Counted from the first letter of the stretch, positions 1-7,187 are shown. The stretch: 9,926 bases of DNA from Pseudomonadota bacterium (GCA_021841985.1 JAKCCP010000405.1:1-9926); one strand, 5' to 3'. Notes: generated from the sequence alone by a model not told the origin. Translations and numbers: made by a program.

Positions 1-51
1 CCCGCCTGAACGGATCTTGTCGGCGGCGCGGGCGGGATCACATGAGCGGTC

Positions 52-465
52 ATGCTCCATCTGCAAAAGCTCGCCGTCGGCATTCGTGATCGCGCCCATC
101 TCGCCGAGATGCAGGCGGCGCGCGCGCGCGCCAGCCCGCCGCTTCGCCATCTGACGCGCCATGCCCCCAAGCGCGCGGCGGAGATTCTGGCCGGGGGCTC
201 GATCTATTGGGTGATCGCCGGCGCGATGAGCGTGCGCCAGCGCGTGCTCGCGATCGCGCCGGCGCGGCGCGACGACGGCAGCGCCGGCTGCGCGATAGAA
301 CTCGATCCCGCGCTGGTTCGCGTCGCCGCGCGGCCGGTCAAGGCGTTTCAGGGCTGGCGCTACCTCGCCCCGGAACAGGCGCCGCCGGATCTCGCCGCCG
401 GCGCCGAGGGCGAGGATCTGCCGCCGGATCTGGCCCTGGCGCTGCGCGCGCTCGCCCTGCTCTGA
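52..465 (+). CDS. DUF1489 family protein
   Basis: A 137-residue small protein of unknown biochemical function. It matches my memory of the DUF1489 family, which is widespread in Alphaproteobacteria: an N-terminal LHLQKLAVGI strand, a central segment with HAPKRAAEILAGGSIYWVI (residues about 37-55), VRQRVLAI, and a C-terminal AFQGWRYLAPEQAPPDL block (about 98-114). Length agrees with the family (about 140 residues). No signal peptide or membrane segment is visible, so it is probably cytosolic. The ATG at 52 gives the family's usual N-terminus; the ATG at 42 is in another frame. The ribosome-binding site is weak (GAGCGG just before the start). It lies 71 bases upstream of the dipeptidase on the same strand and might be co-transcribed with it, but nothing shows a functional link. 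Confidence 0.85.
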   Translation: MLHLQKLAVGIRDRAHLAEMQAARARASPPLRHLTRHAPKRAAEILAGGSIYWVIAGAMSVRQRVLAIAPARRDDGSAGCAIELDPALVRVAARPVKAFQGWRYLAPEQAPPDLAAGAEGEDLPPDLALALRALALL

Positions 466-521
466 TCGGCGCGCGACGCATGACAATTTCAAGTCTCGCG
501 CTTGACGGCGGAACGCCGCTC

Positions 522-527
522 GGAGAG
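522..527 (+). promoter_or_regulatory. Ribosome-binding site deciding the dipeptidase start
   Basis: GGAGAG lies nine bases before the ATG at 537. The in-frame ATG at 480 has no comparable purine-rich element, and it would add residues before the conserved N-terminal HxD motif that the M19 family does not need. I therefore place the start at 537. Confidence 0.6.
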
Positions 528-536
528 CGTGCGGGA

Positions 537-1550
537 ATGACCGATCCCCTGACCCTGCATCGCGACATCCTCACCCTCGACAGCCATATCGATATCCCCT
601 GGCCCGATGGTCCCGACCCGTTCAGCGAGAGCGATCGCCGCGTCGATCTGCCGAAAATGCGCCGCGGCGGGCTCACCGCCGGCTGTTTTGCCGCCTATGT
701 GCCGCAGACCCGGCGCCGCGAGGACGATCTGCAAGCCGCTTTTCTCCGCGCCCAGACCATGTTGCAGGCGATTCGGTCCATGGGCCGCTCGCATGAGGGG
801 CTGCGCGCCCGCGTCACCGAAACCGCCGCCGAAATCGAGGCGGCGTGGCGCGAGGGGGTGATCAGCGTCATCCCGGCGGTCGAGAACGGCCAGGCGATCG
901 GCGGCGATCCCGGCAATCTCGGGGCGCTCAGGGCGCTCGGCGCGCGCTATATGACGCTCACGCATAACGGCCATAACGATCTCGCCGATGCCGCCATCCC
1001 GCGGCGCGATCTCGATGATCCGCCGGCCGAGCATGGCGGGCTGTCGCGCCTGGGCCGGACGACGATCGCCGAGATGAACCGTCTCGGCATGCTCGTCGAT
1101 GTCTCGCACACCGCCAAGACGACGATGCTGCAAGCGGTCGCGGCCTCGCGCACGCCGGTGCTCGCGAGCCATTCCTGCGTCCGCGCCCTCTGCGATCACC
1201 CGCGCAATCTCGATGACGAGCAGCTCGATGCGCTCCGCGCGAGCGGCGGGCTGATCCAGATCACCGCCATGCCCTCGTTTCTGCGCGCCAAAGGGAGCGC
1301 GGAGACCGTGACCGTCGCCGATTTCGTCGATCATATCGACTATGCGGCGCGGCGCATCGGCGTCGCCCAGGTCGGCATTTCCTCGGATTTCGACGGCGGT
1401 GGCGGGATTTCCGGCTGGGCCAACGCCGCCGAGAGCCCGGCGATCACCGTCGAACTGCTCGCGCGCGGCTATGGCCGGGCGGAGATCGCGGCGCTCTGGG
1501 GCGGCAATTTTCTTCGCCTGCTGCGCCGCGCCGAGGAGATCGCGCGCTGA
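537..1550 (+). CDS. Membrane dipeptidase, peptidase family M19
   Basis: A 337-residue dinuclear-zinc dipeptidase of the renal dipeptidase (M19) family, which hydrolyses dipeptides, sometimes with a D-residue at the C-terminal position. The expected metal ligands appear in order: His17 and Asp19 in DSHIDIP, the bridging Glu116 in VENG, His191 in DVSHT and His212 in ASHS. The substrate-carboxylate-binding Arg223 in HPRNL and the catalytic Asp284 in SDFDG are also present, as is the typical THNGHND segment at 142-148. The length suits bacterial members. No convincing signal peptide is seen, so despite the family name it is probably cytosolic. The natural substrate cannot be read from the sequence; dipeptide salvage, including cell-wall-derived peptides, is the usual inference. 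It follows the DUF1489 gene and precedes the LpxR-like gene by 58 bases. Confidence 0.94.
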   Translation: MTDPLTLHRDILTLDSHIDIPWPDGPDPFSESDRRVDLPKMRRGGLTAGCFAAYVPQTRRREDDLQAAFLRAQTMLQAIRSMGRSHEGLRARVTETAAEIEAAWREGVISVIPAVENGQAIGGDPGNLGALRALGARYMTLTHNGHNDLADAAIPRRDLDDPPAEHGGLSRLGRTTIAEMNRLGMLVDVSHTAKTTMLQAVAASRTPVLASHSCVRALCDHPRNLDDEQLDALRASGGLIQITAMPSFLRAKGSAETVTVADFVDHIDYAARRIGVAQVGISSDFDGGGGISGWANAAESPAITVELLARGYGRAEIAALWGGNFLRLLRRAEEIAR

Positions 1551-1552
1551 TG

Positions 1553-1590
1553 CCGGCGGCCGCCGCTGGCGCGCCGGTTTGTCTGGGTTT
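1553..1590 (+). terminator. Possible weak terminator after the dipeptidase
   Basis: CCGGCG at 1553-1558 can pair with CGCCGG at 1572-1577, and three more base pairs may form inside the loop. The stem is followed by TTTGTCTGGGTTT, which is T-rich but interrupted. It lies directly after the dipeptidase stop. In DNA this GC-rich a short inverted repeat can arise by chance, so this is only a candidate. Confidence 0.3.
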
Positions 1591-1608
1591 ATTCGCCCCC
1601 TGATCGTC

Positions 1609-2682
1609 ATGAAGTCATCGCCGATGAAATCCCGCGTACCCTTCTCCCCGCCGGCAGTTTTCCTGTTGGCCGCGCCCTTACTCGCGGTTTTGGCGGCGAC
1701 GCCGCACGCGGCGTGGGCCGGCTCGTCGCTTTCGTCCACCGATGCGTCGTCCGATCTCCCGCCGGCCGATCCGGATGCGATCGTCACCTTCCAGTGGGAA
1801 AATGCGTCGATCACCAGCAACCCGCCGCCCGACCGCTATTATTTCAACGGGCTCTATCTCGGCTATGTCTCGCCGACCGGGGATGTGCCGGGCTTCGCGA
1901 GCGATATCGGCCGCGCGCTCTGGGGCGCCGGCCAGCAGCGCGTCTCGATCGACATCCAGCAGCAGATGTTCAGCCCCGCCGCGACGGATGCGCGGCCGCC
2001 GCCAGTGACCGATGAGCCCTATGCCGGCACGATGATGGGCAATTTCTCGCTCATCCAGGACACCAATGACTGGCGCAGCATCCTCGGCGTCGATGTCGGG
2101 GCGATCGGCCCGATGGCGCTCGGCGAGCAGACCCAGAACTGGTTTCACAACCTCATCGGCCAGGAGCACGATCTCGGCTGGGGCTATCAGATGCCGGACG
2201 AGCCGGTGCTGCAATTCGAGAGTTCACGCATCTGGCGCGTCCCGACCGGGCATATCGGCGCGCTGGAGACCGATATCCTGCCCAATGCCACGGTCGGGGT
2301 CGGCAATCTCTGGATCTACGGGCTCGCCGGCGGCGTGGTGCGGATCGGCCAGGGGCTGAATTCCGATTACGGCGTCGCCCGCCTCGACCCCGGCATGTCG
2401 GGCGGCGCCGCCTATACGCCGGTCAAGCCGTTCGACTGGTATGTCTTCGCCGGCGCCGACGGCCAGGCCTGGCTTTATAACGCGACCCTCGCCGGCGAGC
2501 CGTTCCAGGCGACGCCGAGCGTCGGCGAAAGAACCTTCGTCGGCGAATTGGAGGCCGGGGTCGCGGTCATCGTCGACGGGGTGCGGGTGTCCTATACCCA
2601 GGTGTTCCAGACCCAGACGTTTTACGGCGAGCATGGCGGGCTGCACCAATGGGGCTCGCTGGTCGCCTCATTCCGGTTCTGA
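1609..2682 (+). CDS. LpxR/DUF2219-type outer-membrane barrel, lipid A deacylase-like
   Basis: A 357-residue secreted protein resembling LpxR, the outer-membrane beta-barrel that removes the 3'-acyloxyacyl group from lipid A in Salmonella and Helicobacter. Residues 1 to about 37 look like a signal peptide: basic MKSRV, a hydrophobic core and a cleavage region near AAWAG. Family landmarks follow: WEN (63-65), DRYYFNG (75-81), EPYAG (136-140), a QTQNWFHNLIG block (174-184) with the catalytic-type His180 and Glu186, then GW..Q...EP. The chain ends in SFRF, the terminal Phe typical of proteins inserted by the BAM machinery. Two positions differ from my memory of active LpxR: the Asp after Glu-Asn is Ala66, and the Thr of YTNG is Phe79, so enzymatic activity is uncertain. 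The ATG at 1624, five codons on, is an alternative start and gives a more typical signal peptide. Confidence 0.88.
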   Translation: MKSSPMKSRVPFSPPAVFLLAAPLLAVLAATPHAAWAGSSLSSTDASSDLPPADPDAIVTFQWENASITSNPPPDRYYFNGLYLGYVSPTGDVPGFASDIGRALWGAGQQRVSIDIQQQMFSPAATDARPPPVTDEPYAGTMMGNFSLIQDTNDWRSILGVDVGAIGPMALGEQTQNWFHNLIGQEHDLGWGYQMPDEPVLQFESSRIWRVPTGHIGALETDILPNATVGVGNLWIYGLAGGVVRIGQGLNSDYGVARLDPGMSGGAAYTPVKPFDWYVFAGADGQAWLYNATLAGEPFQATPSVGERTFVGELEAGVAVIVDGVRVSYTQVFQTQTFYGEHGGLHQWGSLVASFRF

Positions 2683-2684
2683 GA

Positions 2685-2711
2685 TAAAAATCCCGGGGCA
2701 TGCCCCGGGAT
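2685..2711 (-). terminator. Intrinsic terminator of glcB
   Basis: A perfect 22-bp palindrome at 2690-2711 (half-site ATCCCGGGGCA) is followed, on the minus strand, by five T residues (plus-strand AAAAA at 2686-2690). It begins ten bases after the malate synthase stop. The T-run lies only on the side serving the minus strand, so this is glcB's terminator. The hairpin may also hinder plus-strand transcripts leaving the LpxR-like gene, which ends three bases before the element. Confidence 0.88.
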
Positions 2712-2720
2712 CTGGTCGGC

Positions 2721-4874
2721 TCAGCCGGCGTTCTTGGCCACCCGCCGCCAATGGTGGAGCACAAATTCGGTATAGCCGTTGGGCTGCGCACGACCTTTGA
2801 AGACGAGATCACAGGCGGCCTTGAAGGCCACGCCGTCGAAGCTTGGCGCCATCGGGCGATAGGCCGGATCGCCGGCGTTCTGGCGATCGACCACTTCCGC
2901 CATGCGCTTGAGCGTCGCCATCACCTGCGCCTCGCCGACGACGCCGTGATGCAGCCAGTTGGCGATGTGCTGGCTCGAGATGCGCAAGGTGGCGCGGTCC
3001 TCCATCAGCCCGACATCGTGGATATCGGGCACTTTCGAGCAGCCGACGCCCTGGTCGATCCAGCGCACGACATAGCCGAGAATGCCCTGGGCGTTGTTGT
3101 CCAATTCCTGCTGCAGATCGGCCGGCGACCAGTTGGTGCCGGCGGCGAGCGGCAGGGTGAGGAGAGCGGCGAGCGGCGGCGTCGGTTTGGCCGCGAGCGC
3201 CTTTTGCCGCGCCGCGACGTCCACTTTGTGGTAGTGGAGCGCATGCAGCGTCGCCGCGGTGGGCGAGGGAACCCAGGCGGTGTTGGCGCCGGCCTCGGGA
3301 TGGGCGATCTTCTGCGCCAGCATCTCCGCCATGCGGTCCGGCGCCGCCCACATCCCCTTGCCGATCTGCGCCCGCCCGGCGAGCCCGGCGGCGAGGCCGA
3401 TGGTGACGTTGCGGTCCTCATAGGCGCGGATCCAGGCGGTGTTCTTCATCTCGTTCTTGCGGATCACCGCGCCGGCTTCCATGGCGGTGTGGATTTCGTC
3501 GCCGGTGCGGTCGAGGAAGCCGGTATTGATGAACGCGACGCGCGCGCGGGCGGCATGGATCGAGGCGGCGAGATTGGCGCTGGTCCGCCGCTCCTCGTCC
3601 ATGATGCCCATTTTCATGGTGTCGCGGGCGAGGCCGAGCATGTCCTCGACGCGGGCGAACAGCGTATCGGCGAGCGCCACCTCCTCCGGCCCGTGCAGCT
3701 TCGGCTTGACGATATAGATCGAGCCGGCGCGGCTGTTCCGGAGCGCCTGGCCGCCGCGGAGATCATGAAGCGCGATCAGCGCGGTAACGGCGGCATCGAG
3801 GAAGGTTTCCGGGATCTCCCGGCCCTCGGCATCGCGCACCGCATCGGTGTACATGTGATGGCCGACATTGCGCACCAGCATCAGGCTGCGCCCATGAAGG
3901 GTCAGCGTGCCGCCCGCGGGCGTGGTGAAGACGCGATCGGGGTTGAGCCGGCGCTCCAGCAGGCGCCCGCCCTTCTCGAAGCTCGCGACCAATGTGCCAC
4001 GCATCAGCCCGAGCCAGTTGCGATAGGCCTCGATCTTGTCGGCGGCATCGACGGTGGCGACGCTGTCCTCGCAATCCATGATCGTGCTGATCGCCGATTC
4101 GATGACGACATCGGCGATGCCGGCGGCATCCGTCCCGCCGATCGGATGGGCGCGGTCGAAGATCATCTCGACATGGAGGCCGTGATGGCGGAGCAGCACC
4201 GCCTTCGGCGCCGCAGCCTCGCCCTGATAGCCGGCGAATTGGGCGCCATCGCGAAGCCGCGCGCTGCCCTGGGCGTGGCTCGCGACGAGATGGCCGTCGC
4301 GGACGGCATACCCCGTCGCCTCGGCATGCATCGCGCCGTCGAGCGGGAAGGTTTCATCCAGAAAGCGCCGCGCCCAGGCGATCACCGCGGCACCCCGCGC
4401 CGGGTCATAGCCCTTGATCTTCGCCGCCGGCGCCGCGGGGAGCGCATCGGTGCCGTAGAGCGCGTCATAGAGGCTGCCCCAGCGGGCATTGGCGGCGTTC
4501 AGCGCATAGCGCCCGTTGGTCACCGGCACGACGAGCTGCGGCCCGGCGATATGGGCGATTTCGGGATCGACATTGGCCGTCGCGATGGCGAACGGCGCGG
4601 GCTCGGGCACGAGATAGCCGATCTCGCGGAGAAAGGCCTGATAGGCGCCGGCATCGAATTCCTGGCCGGCGCGCGCCTCGTGCCAGGAATCGATCGCGCG
4701 TTGCAGGGCGTCGCGGCGATCGAGCAGGGCCCGATTGCGCGGCGCGAGGTCGCGCACCAGGGCGCCGAACCCGTCCCAGAACGCCGCCGCGGCGACGCCG
4801 GTTCCGGGCAGCGCCTCATCGGTGACGAAGCGGTGGAGATCACGGTCGATGCGGAGCCCGCCGGCTTCGATCAT
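2721..4874 (-). CDS. glcB: Malate synthase G
   Basis: Cytosolic enzyme condensing glyoxylate with acetyl-CoA and water to malate and CoA, used in growth on glycolate or glyoxylate and in the glyoxylate cycle. From the chosen start it has 717 residues, against 723 in E. coli GlcB, with close collinear similarity throughout. Key residues are present: Arg335 in VRNVGH, Glu427 in GIMDEERR and Asp455 in GFLDRTGDE (Mg-binding), and the catalytic base Asp626 in [14 protein letters not shown]. Cys612 (GCSKVPDIH) matches E. coli Cys617. The start at 4874 gives [10 protein letters not shown], in line with the family N-terminus, with GAGGG about 11 bases upstream. In-frame ATGs at 4928/4931 (GGGA nearby) and 4949 would add an 18-25-residue unconserved leader containing a nucleotide repeat. 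No glycolate oxidase, isocitrate lyase or GlcC-type regulator lies beside it. Isoform G is clear. Confidence 0.97.
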   Translation of the reverse strand: MIEAGGLRIDRDLHRFVTDEALPGTGVAAAAFWDGFGALVRDLAPRNRALLDRRDALQRAIDSWHEARAGQEFDAGAYQAFLREIGYLVPEPAPFAIATANVDPEIAHIAGPQLVVPVTNGRYALNAANARWGSLYDALYGTDALPAAPAAKIKGYDPARGAAVIAWARRFLDETFPLDGAMHAEATGYAVRDGHLVASHAQGSARLRDGAQFAGYQGEAAAPKAVLLRHHGLHVEMIFDRAHPIGGTDAAGIADVVIESAISTIMDCEDSVATVDAADKIEAYRNWLGLMRGTLVASFEKGGRLLERRLNPDRVFTTPAGGTLTLHGRSLMLVRNVGHHMYTDAVRDAEGREIPETFLDAAVTALIALHDLRGGQALRNSRAGSIYIVKPKLHGPEEVALADTLFARVEDMLGLARDTMKMGIMDEERRTSANLAASIHAARARVAFINTGFLDRTGDEIHTAMEAGAVIRKNEMKNTAWIRAYEDRNVTIGLAAGLAGRAQIGKGMWAAPDRMAEMLAQKIAHPEAGANTAWVPSPTAATLHALHYHKVDVAARQKALAAKPTPPLAALLTLPLAAGTNWSPADLQQELDNNAQGILGYVVRWIDQGVGCSKVPDIHDVGLMEDRATLRISSQHIANWLHHGVVGEAQVMATLKRMAEVVDRQNAGDPAYRPMAPSFDGVAFKAACDLVFKGRAQPNGYTEFVLHHWRRVAKNAG

Positions 4875-4894
4875 GGTTTCCGTATCCCTCGCGT

Positions 4895-4919
4895 TCTTGT
4901 CATGCCCGCTCTTGTCATG
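4895..4919. repeat. Two 10-bp direct repeats, 15-bp period
   Basis: TCTTGTCATG occurs at 4895-4904 and again at 4910-4919, giving CATGACAAGA twice on the glcB strand. It lies 21-45 bases upstream of the chosen glcB start. If glcB instead started at 4928 or beyond, the repeat would encode [11 protein letters not shown] tandem duplication or a pair of regulator half-sites are both possible. Confidence 0.6.
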
Positions 4920-5091
4920 AGTGTTCATCATGCAATTCCCATCATCCATTCAGGATCATGGTTGATCGCCGGCGTCGATTTGTCGAGAGCGAAGGGCGAT
5001 CGGTAAGCATTATTCATCGCCCCATTGCGAACGCTCATGAGAGGCGGAGGCGCCGGGGTTTTGCGCGCCAGCCCGCCGCAAGCGGCGATAC

Positions 5092-5105
5092 TTGATCTAT
5101 GTCAA
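5092..5105 (+). promoter_or_regulatory. FNR/FixK-type binding site
   Basis: TTGATCTATGTCAA fits the FNR-family consensus TTGAT-N4-ATCAA with one difference (G for A in the second half). Alphaproteobacterial FixK/FnrN sites tolerate TTGAC half-sites, which this matches. The outer C and G at 5091 and 5106 extend the symmetry. The centre is about 106 bases before the radical SAM start. If it activates from the usual -41.5 position, transcription would begin near 5140 and leave a leader of about 65 bases. No clear -10 element is visible there. This implies control by low oxygen or a related signal; the regulator gene is not in the window. Confidence 0.62.
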
Positions 5106-5192
5106 GGACTTGCCGGCGTGCGCCCTGGTTTCGTGAGCATGGTGGCGTGGAGGCGGTCTTTCCTGGCCCGCGTCGGTATTGCGTCCACGAAC

Positions 5193-5200
5193 GGGGTGAT
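5193..5200 (+). promoter_or_regulatory. Ribosome-binding site of the radical SAM gene
   Basis: GGGGTGAT resembles the anti-Shine-Dalgarno complement GGAGGTGAT with one base missing, and it ends four bases before the ATG at 5205. It supports that start over the in-frame ATGs at 5025 and 5139. Confidence 0.6.
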
Positions 5201-5204
5201 CGTC

Positions 5205-6530
5205 ATGCCGAAACTCCTGATCATTCAGGCTACCCCCTATCATTCCCGGGCAAACCGCGTGCCGTACCGGATCCGCAAACGCAAAGTCGTCGGCGCCGTC
5301 GCGCCCTATCTCGCGGCGCTGGCCCCGCCGGGCTGGGAGGTCACCTTCACCGACGATGCCATCGAGGCGCCGGACGACAACGCGCGGGTGGACGTGGTCG
5401 TGCTCACGGTGCGCACCGTCACGTCCTTGCGGGCTTATGAAATCGCGTCACAGTTTCGAGAAAGAAACATTCCGGTTCTGATGGGCGGGCCGCACGCGAC
5501 CTTCCACGCCGAGGAAATGGCCGCGCACGCCGATGCGGTCTGTATCGGCGAGGGCGAGGGCGTCTTCGCCACCATGCTGGAGGATGCCGCCGCCGGACGA
5601 TTGCGGAAATTCTACCGCCGCGAGACGGTCGCCGATCTCGCCGGCTTGCCGTCGCCGCGCTGGGACATCCTGAAGCCGAACCATTATGCGTTCTATAGCC
5701 CCTACGTCATCCAATACTCACGCGGCTGCCCCTATACCTGCGATTTCTGCGCCGAGCGCCGCCTGAACGGCGATTACGGCTATCGCTACCGCCCGGTCGA
5801 AGAGGTGGTCGAGGAAGTCAAGCGATGCGGCAAGCGCCATATTTTCTTCGCCGCGAGCCAGTTCGTCGGCAACAAGGCGCGCACCATGGCGCTTCTGGAA
5901 GCGCTCATTCCCCTTAAAATCCGCTGGTCCGCCTTGTTTTCCGCGCATTTTTTCCTGGATCCGAAATTCACCGCGCTCGCGCGGCGATCGGGGCTGCTCC
6001 ACGTCAACATGGGGATCGAGAGCATCAGCCAGGACACGCTCAAAGCGATGAACAAAAGCTTCAACAAATCTCAGGAATACGGCCATATCGCCCGGATCCT
6101 GCACCAGAACGACATCAGTTTCTCGTTCAACTTCGTATTCGGCGCCGATGACGATGACGTTGACGTCTTTCCGAAGACGCTGGCTTTCTTGAACGAGCAC
6201 AAGGTCGACGCCGCCTATTTCAATGTCATGGTGCCGCTGCGGGGAACACCACTCTATGACCGCATGAAGGCCGATGGCCGGATCCTCGATGAGGAAAACA
6301 TGGATCGCTGGCCGGGCGTGTTCTGCCATTTCCGGCCGCTCAGATTTCCGCCCGAGCGATTGATGCAGGAGGTCAAGGCGCTGCAGCGCAGCTTCTATTC
6401 CCTGGGATCGATCGTGAGGCGGCTTTCGCTGCCGCGCTCGGAATCGCGTCTCGCCTCATGGAACGTCAATCTCTCGCAACGGAAAGTCGCGGTGAATTCG
6501 GATTCGATGAACGAGTTCGAGGATTTTTGA
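5205..6530 (+). CDS. B12-binding-type radical SAM protein, unknown product
   Basis: A 441-residue member of the class B radical SAM proteins, which pair an N-terminal cobalamin-binding-like fold with a radical SAM barrel and often catalyse methylations or ring rearrangements. Residues 1 to about 135 form the Rossmann-like domain (PKLLIIQAT, VVVLTVRT, VLMGGPHATFHAEE 91-104, IGEGEG 114-119). No DxHxxG cobalamin motif is present, which is common in this class. The 4Fe-4S ligands are Cys175, Cys179 and Cys182 in SRGCPYTCDFC. The barrel continues with GIES (270-273), DTLKAMNK and PLRGTPLYDRM (344-354). The C-terminal 60 residues, rich in basic and aromatic residues, are not diagnostic. It is not BchE or HpnJ as I remember them. 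It stands alone with an FNR/FixK-type site upstream and no biosynthetic partners. Three 60-base lines I counted inside it have 50-57% GC, against 73% in one line of the dipeptidase. Confidence 0.88.
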   Translation: MPKLLIIQATPYHSRANRVPYRIRKRKVVGAVAPYLAALAPPGWEVTFTDDAIEAPDDNARVDVVVLTVRTVTSLRAYEIASQFRERNIPVLMGGPHATFHAEEMAAHADAVCIGEGEGVFATMLEDAAAGRLRKFYRRETVADLAGLPSPRWDILKPNHYAFYSPYVIQYSRGCPYTCDFCAERRLNGDYGYRYRPVEEVVEEVKRCGKRHIFFAASQFVGNKARTMALLEALIPLKIRWSALFSAHFFLDPKFTALARRSGLLHVNMGIESISQDTLKAMNKSFNKSQEYGHIARILHQNDISFSFNFVFGADDDDVDVFPKTLAFLNEHKVDAAYFNVMVPLRGTPLYDRMKADGRILDEENMDRWPGVFCHFRPLRFPPERLMQEVKALQRSFYSLGSIVRRLSLPRSESRLASWNVNLSQRKVAVNSDSMNEFEDF

Positions 6531-6537
6531 GCCGTCA

Positions 6538-6573
6538 GGCGCTTCCCGCGTTGAACGGAATGCGGGAAGCGCC
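6538..6573. terminator. Hairpin between convergent genes
   Basis: Perfect 12-bp arms, GGCGCTTCCCGC (6538-6549) and GCGGGAAGCGCC (6562-6573), enclose a 12-base loop. It sits between the stops of the radical SAM gene and the DoxX gene, eight bases after one and fourteen from the other. Neither side is followed by a T-run, so it may act as a shared transcript-end or stabilising hairpin rather than a classic intrinsic terminator. Confidence 0.6.
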
Positions 6574-6587
6574 GAGGGGCGATGGCG

Positions 6588-6995
6588 TCAGGCGGCCGCG
6601 TGGCTGGTGCCGCGCTGGGCGAGACGGTGATCGAGGCTGAAGGCGCCGGCGCCGAAGGCGGCGATGTGCAACAGCCCGCCGGCGATGGCGAGGTTTTTCA
6701 GGAAATTGATCTGCTGGCCATGGTCGGCGAAATTATTATGGAAGGCGAGGGCGGTGACCAGGGCAAACAGCGCCATGATCGCCGCGACGGCCCGCGTCTG
6801 CCAGCCCAGCACCAGGAGGATGCTGCCGCCGATCTCGATCAGCACGGCGACGATATAGGCGGCCATCGGCAGCGGCAGCCCGCCGGAGGCGATGTATTGC
6901 ATGGTTCCGGCCGGATTCTCGATCTTGCCGATGCCGGCGAGAATGAACAGGACGGCGATCAGGACGCGCCCGATGAGATCGACGCTTTGTTGCAT
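6588..6995 (-). CDS. DoxX family membrane protein
   Basis: A 135-residue inner-membrane protein of the DoxX family, which is named after a subunit of an archaeal thiosulfate:quinone oxidoreductase; most bacterial members have no assigned role. The N-terminal VDLIGRVLIAVLFILAGIGKI segment (5-25) is characteristic of the family. Four hydrophobic segments fit the DoxX fold: about 7-23, 44-64, 68-85 and 98-119. The conserved HNNF...INFLKNLAIAGGLL stretch (86-109) lies before and within the last one. A strong ribosome-binding site, AGGAGAG (plus-strand 7001-7007), ends five bases before the ATG. It appears monocistronic, with its own candidate promoter at 7048-7076. No redox partner lies beside it, so the function stays open; roles in oxidative or envelope stress have been suggested for relatives. 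Confidence 0.92.
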   Translation of the reverse strand: MQQSVDLIGRVLIAVLFILAGIGKIENPAGTMQYIASGGLPLPMAAYIVAVLIEIGGSILLVLGWQTRAVAAIMALFALVTALAFHNNFADHGQQINFLKNLAIAGGLLHIAAFGAGAFSLDHRLAQRGTSHAAA

Positions 6996-7047
6996 GGTGG
7001 CTCTCCTTTTGGCGCGGCGCGGCCGCGCGGATTGTCTCGATGGCCTG

Positions 7048-7076
7048 ACGATAACGGGGTATTAATTTAATGTCGA
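7048..7076 (-). promoter_or_regulatory. Candidate sigma-70-type promoter of the DoxX gene
   Basis: On the minus strand TCGACA (7071-7076, five of six to TTGACA) is separated by 17 bases from TATCGT (7048-7053, four of six to TATAAT). The spacer is unusually AT-rich at its upstream end. Transcription would start near 7041, leaving a leader of about 45 bases. The match is by eye only. Confidence 0.35.
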
Positions 7077-7102
7077 ACGAATTTTTACCTCTCCCCGGGG
7101 TC

Positions 7103-7187
7103 TGCGGACGGCGGGAATCGAACCCGCACTTCCGAAACGGAAAGCAGATTTTAAGTCTGCTGCGTCTACCTGTTCCGCCACGTCCGC
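7103..7187 (-). tRNA. tRNA-Leu, anticodon UAA
   Basis: An 85-base tRNA that decodes UUA, a rare codon in such GC-rich DNA. The acceptor stem GCGGACG pairs with CGTCCGC over seven perfect base pairs, followed by discriminator A as in leucine tRNAs. The anticodon stem GCAGA/TCTGC encloses loop CTTAAAA, so the anticodon is TAA (plus-strand 7151-7153). The T arm is GCGGG-TTCGATT-CCCGC. A long variable arm (class II) fits tRNA-Leu. CCA is not encoded; the bases after the discriminator are GAC. The gene lies 12 bases after the hydroxyacid dehydrogenase stop on the same strand and could be processed from its transcript. No integrase or repeated 3' end suggests use as an attachment site. Confidence 0.97.

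Larger units (their letters stand above)
4875..5204. other. Divergent intergenic region glcB / radical SAM gene
   Basis: These 330 bases separate two divergent genes and should hold both promoters. I see a 10-bp direct repeat near glcB (4895-4919), an AT-richer stretch around 5005-5030, and an FNR/FixK-type palindrome at 5092-5105. The frame of the radical SAM gene stays open back to 5025, but that extension has no family resemblance and overlaps the FNR-type site, so I treat it as non-coding. I found no confident -35/-10 pair for either gene and no RNA gene. Confidence 0.6.

Noticed and set aside
1..53. A possible partial minus-strand gene starting at 53 (MTAHVIPPAPPTRS) that runs off the window edge, divergent from the DUF1489 gene
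   Set aside because: Only 17 codons are visible, no ribosome-binding site is suitably placed (GGAG is one base from the ATG), and I recognise no family. The plus strand here is equally uninformative.
489..1820. A 443-codon minus-strand open frame antisense to the dipeptidase
   Set aside because: It has low-complexity composition, no family motifs and no ribosome-binding site, and it covers a gene with all M19 metal ligands intact.
2700..5006. A 768-codon plus-strand open frame antisense to glcB
   Set aside because: Its translation is rich in Arg, Gly, Ala and His without any recognisable domain, and it mirrors a confidently identified malate synthase. Long antisense frames are expected in GC-rich codon-biased DNA.
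5025..5204. An N-terminal extension of the radical SAM protein to an upstream ATG at 5025
   Set aside because: The added 60 residues show no resemblance to the cobalamin-binding domain and overlap the FNR-type site, and the ATG at 5205 has a good ribosome-binding site.
7103..7187. tRNA-Leu as an integration site for a mobile element
   Set aside because: No integrase gene or duplicated tRNA 3' end is visible, and the flanking genes look like ordinary chromosomal genes.
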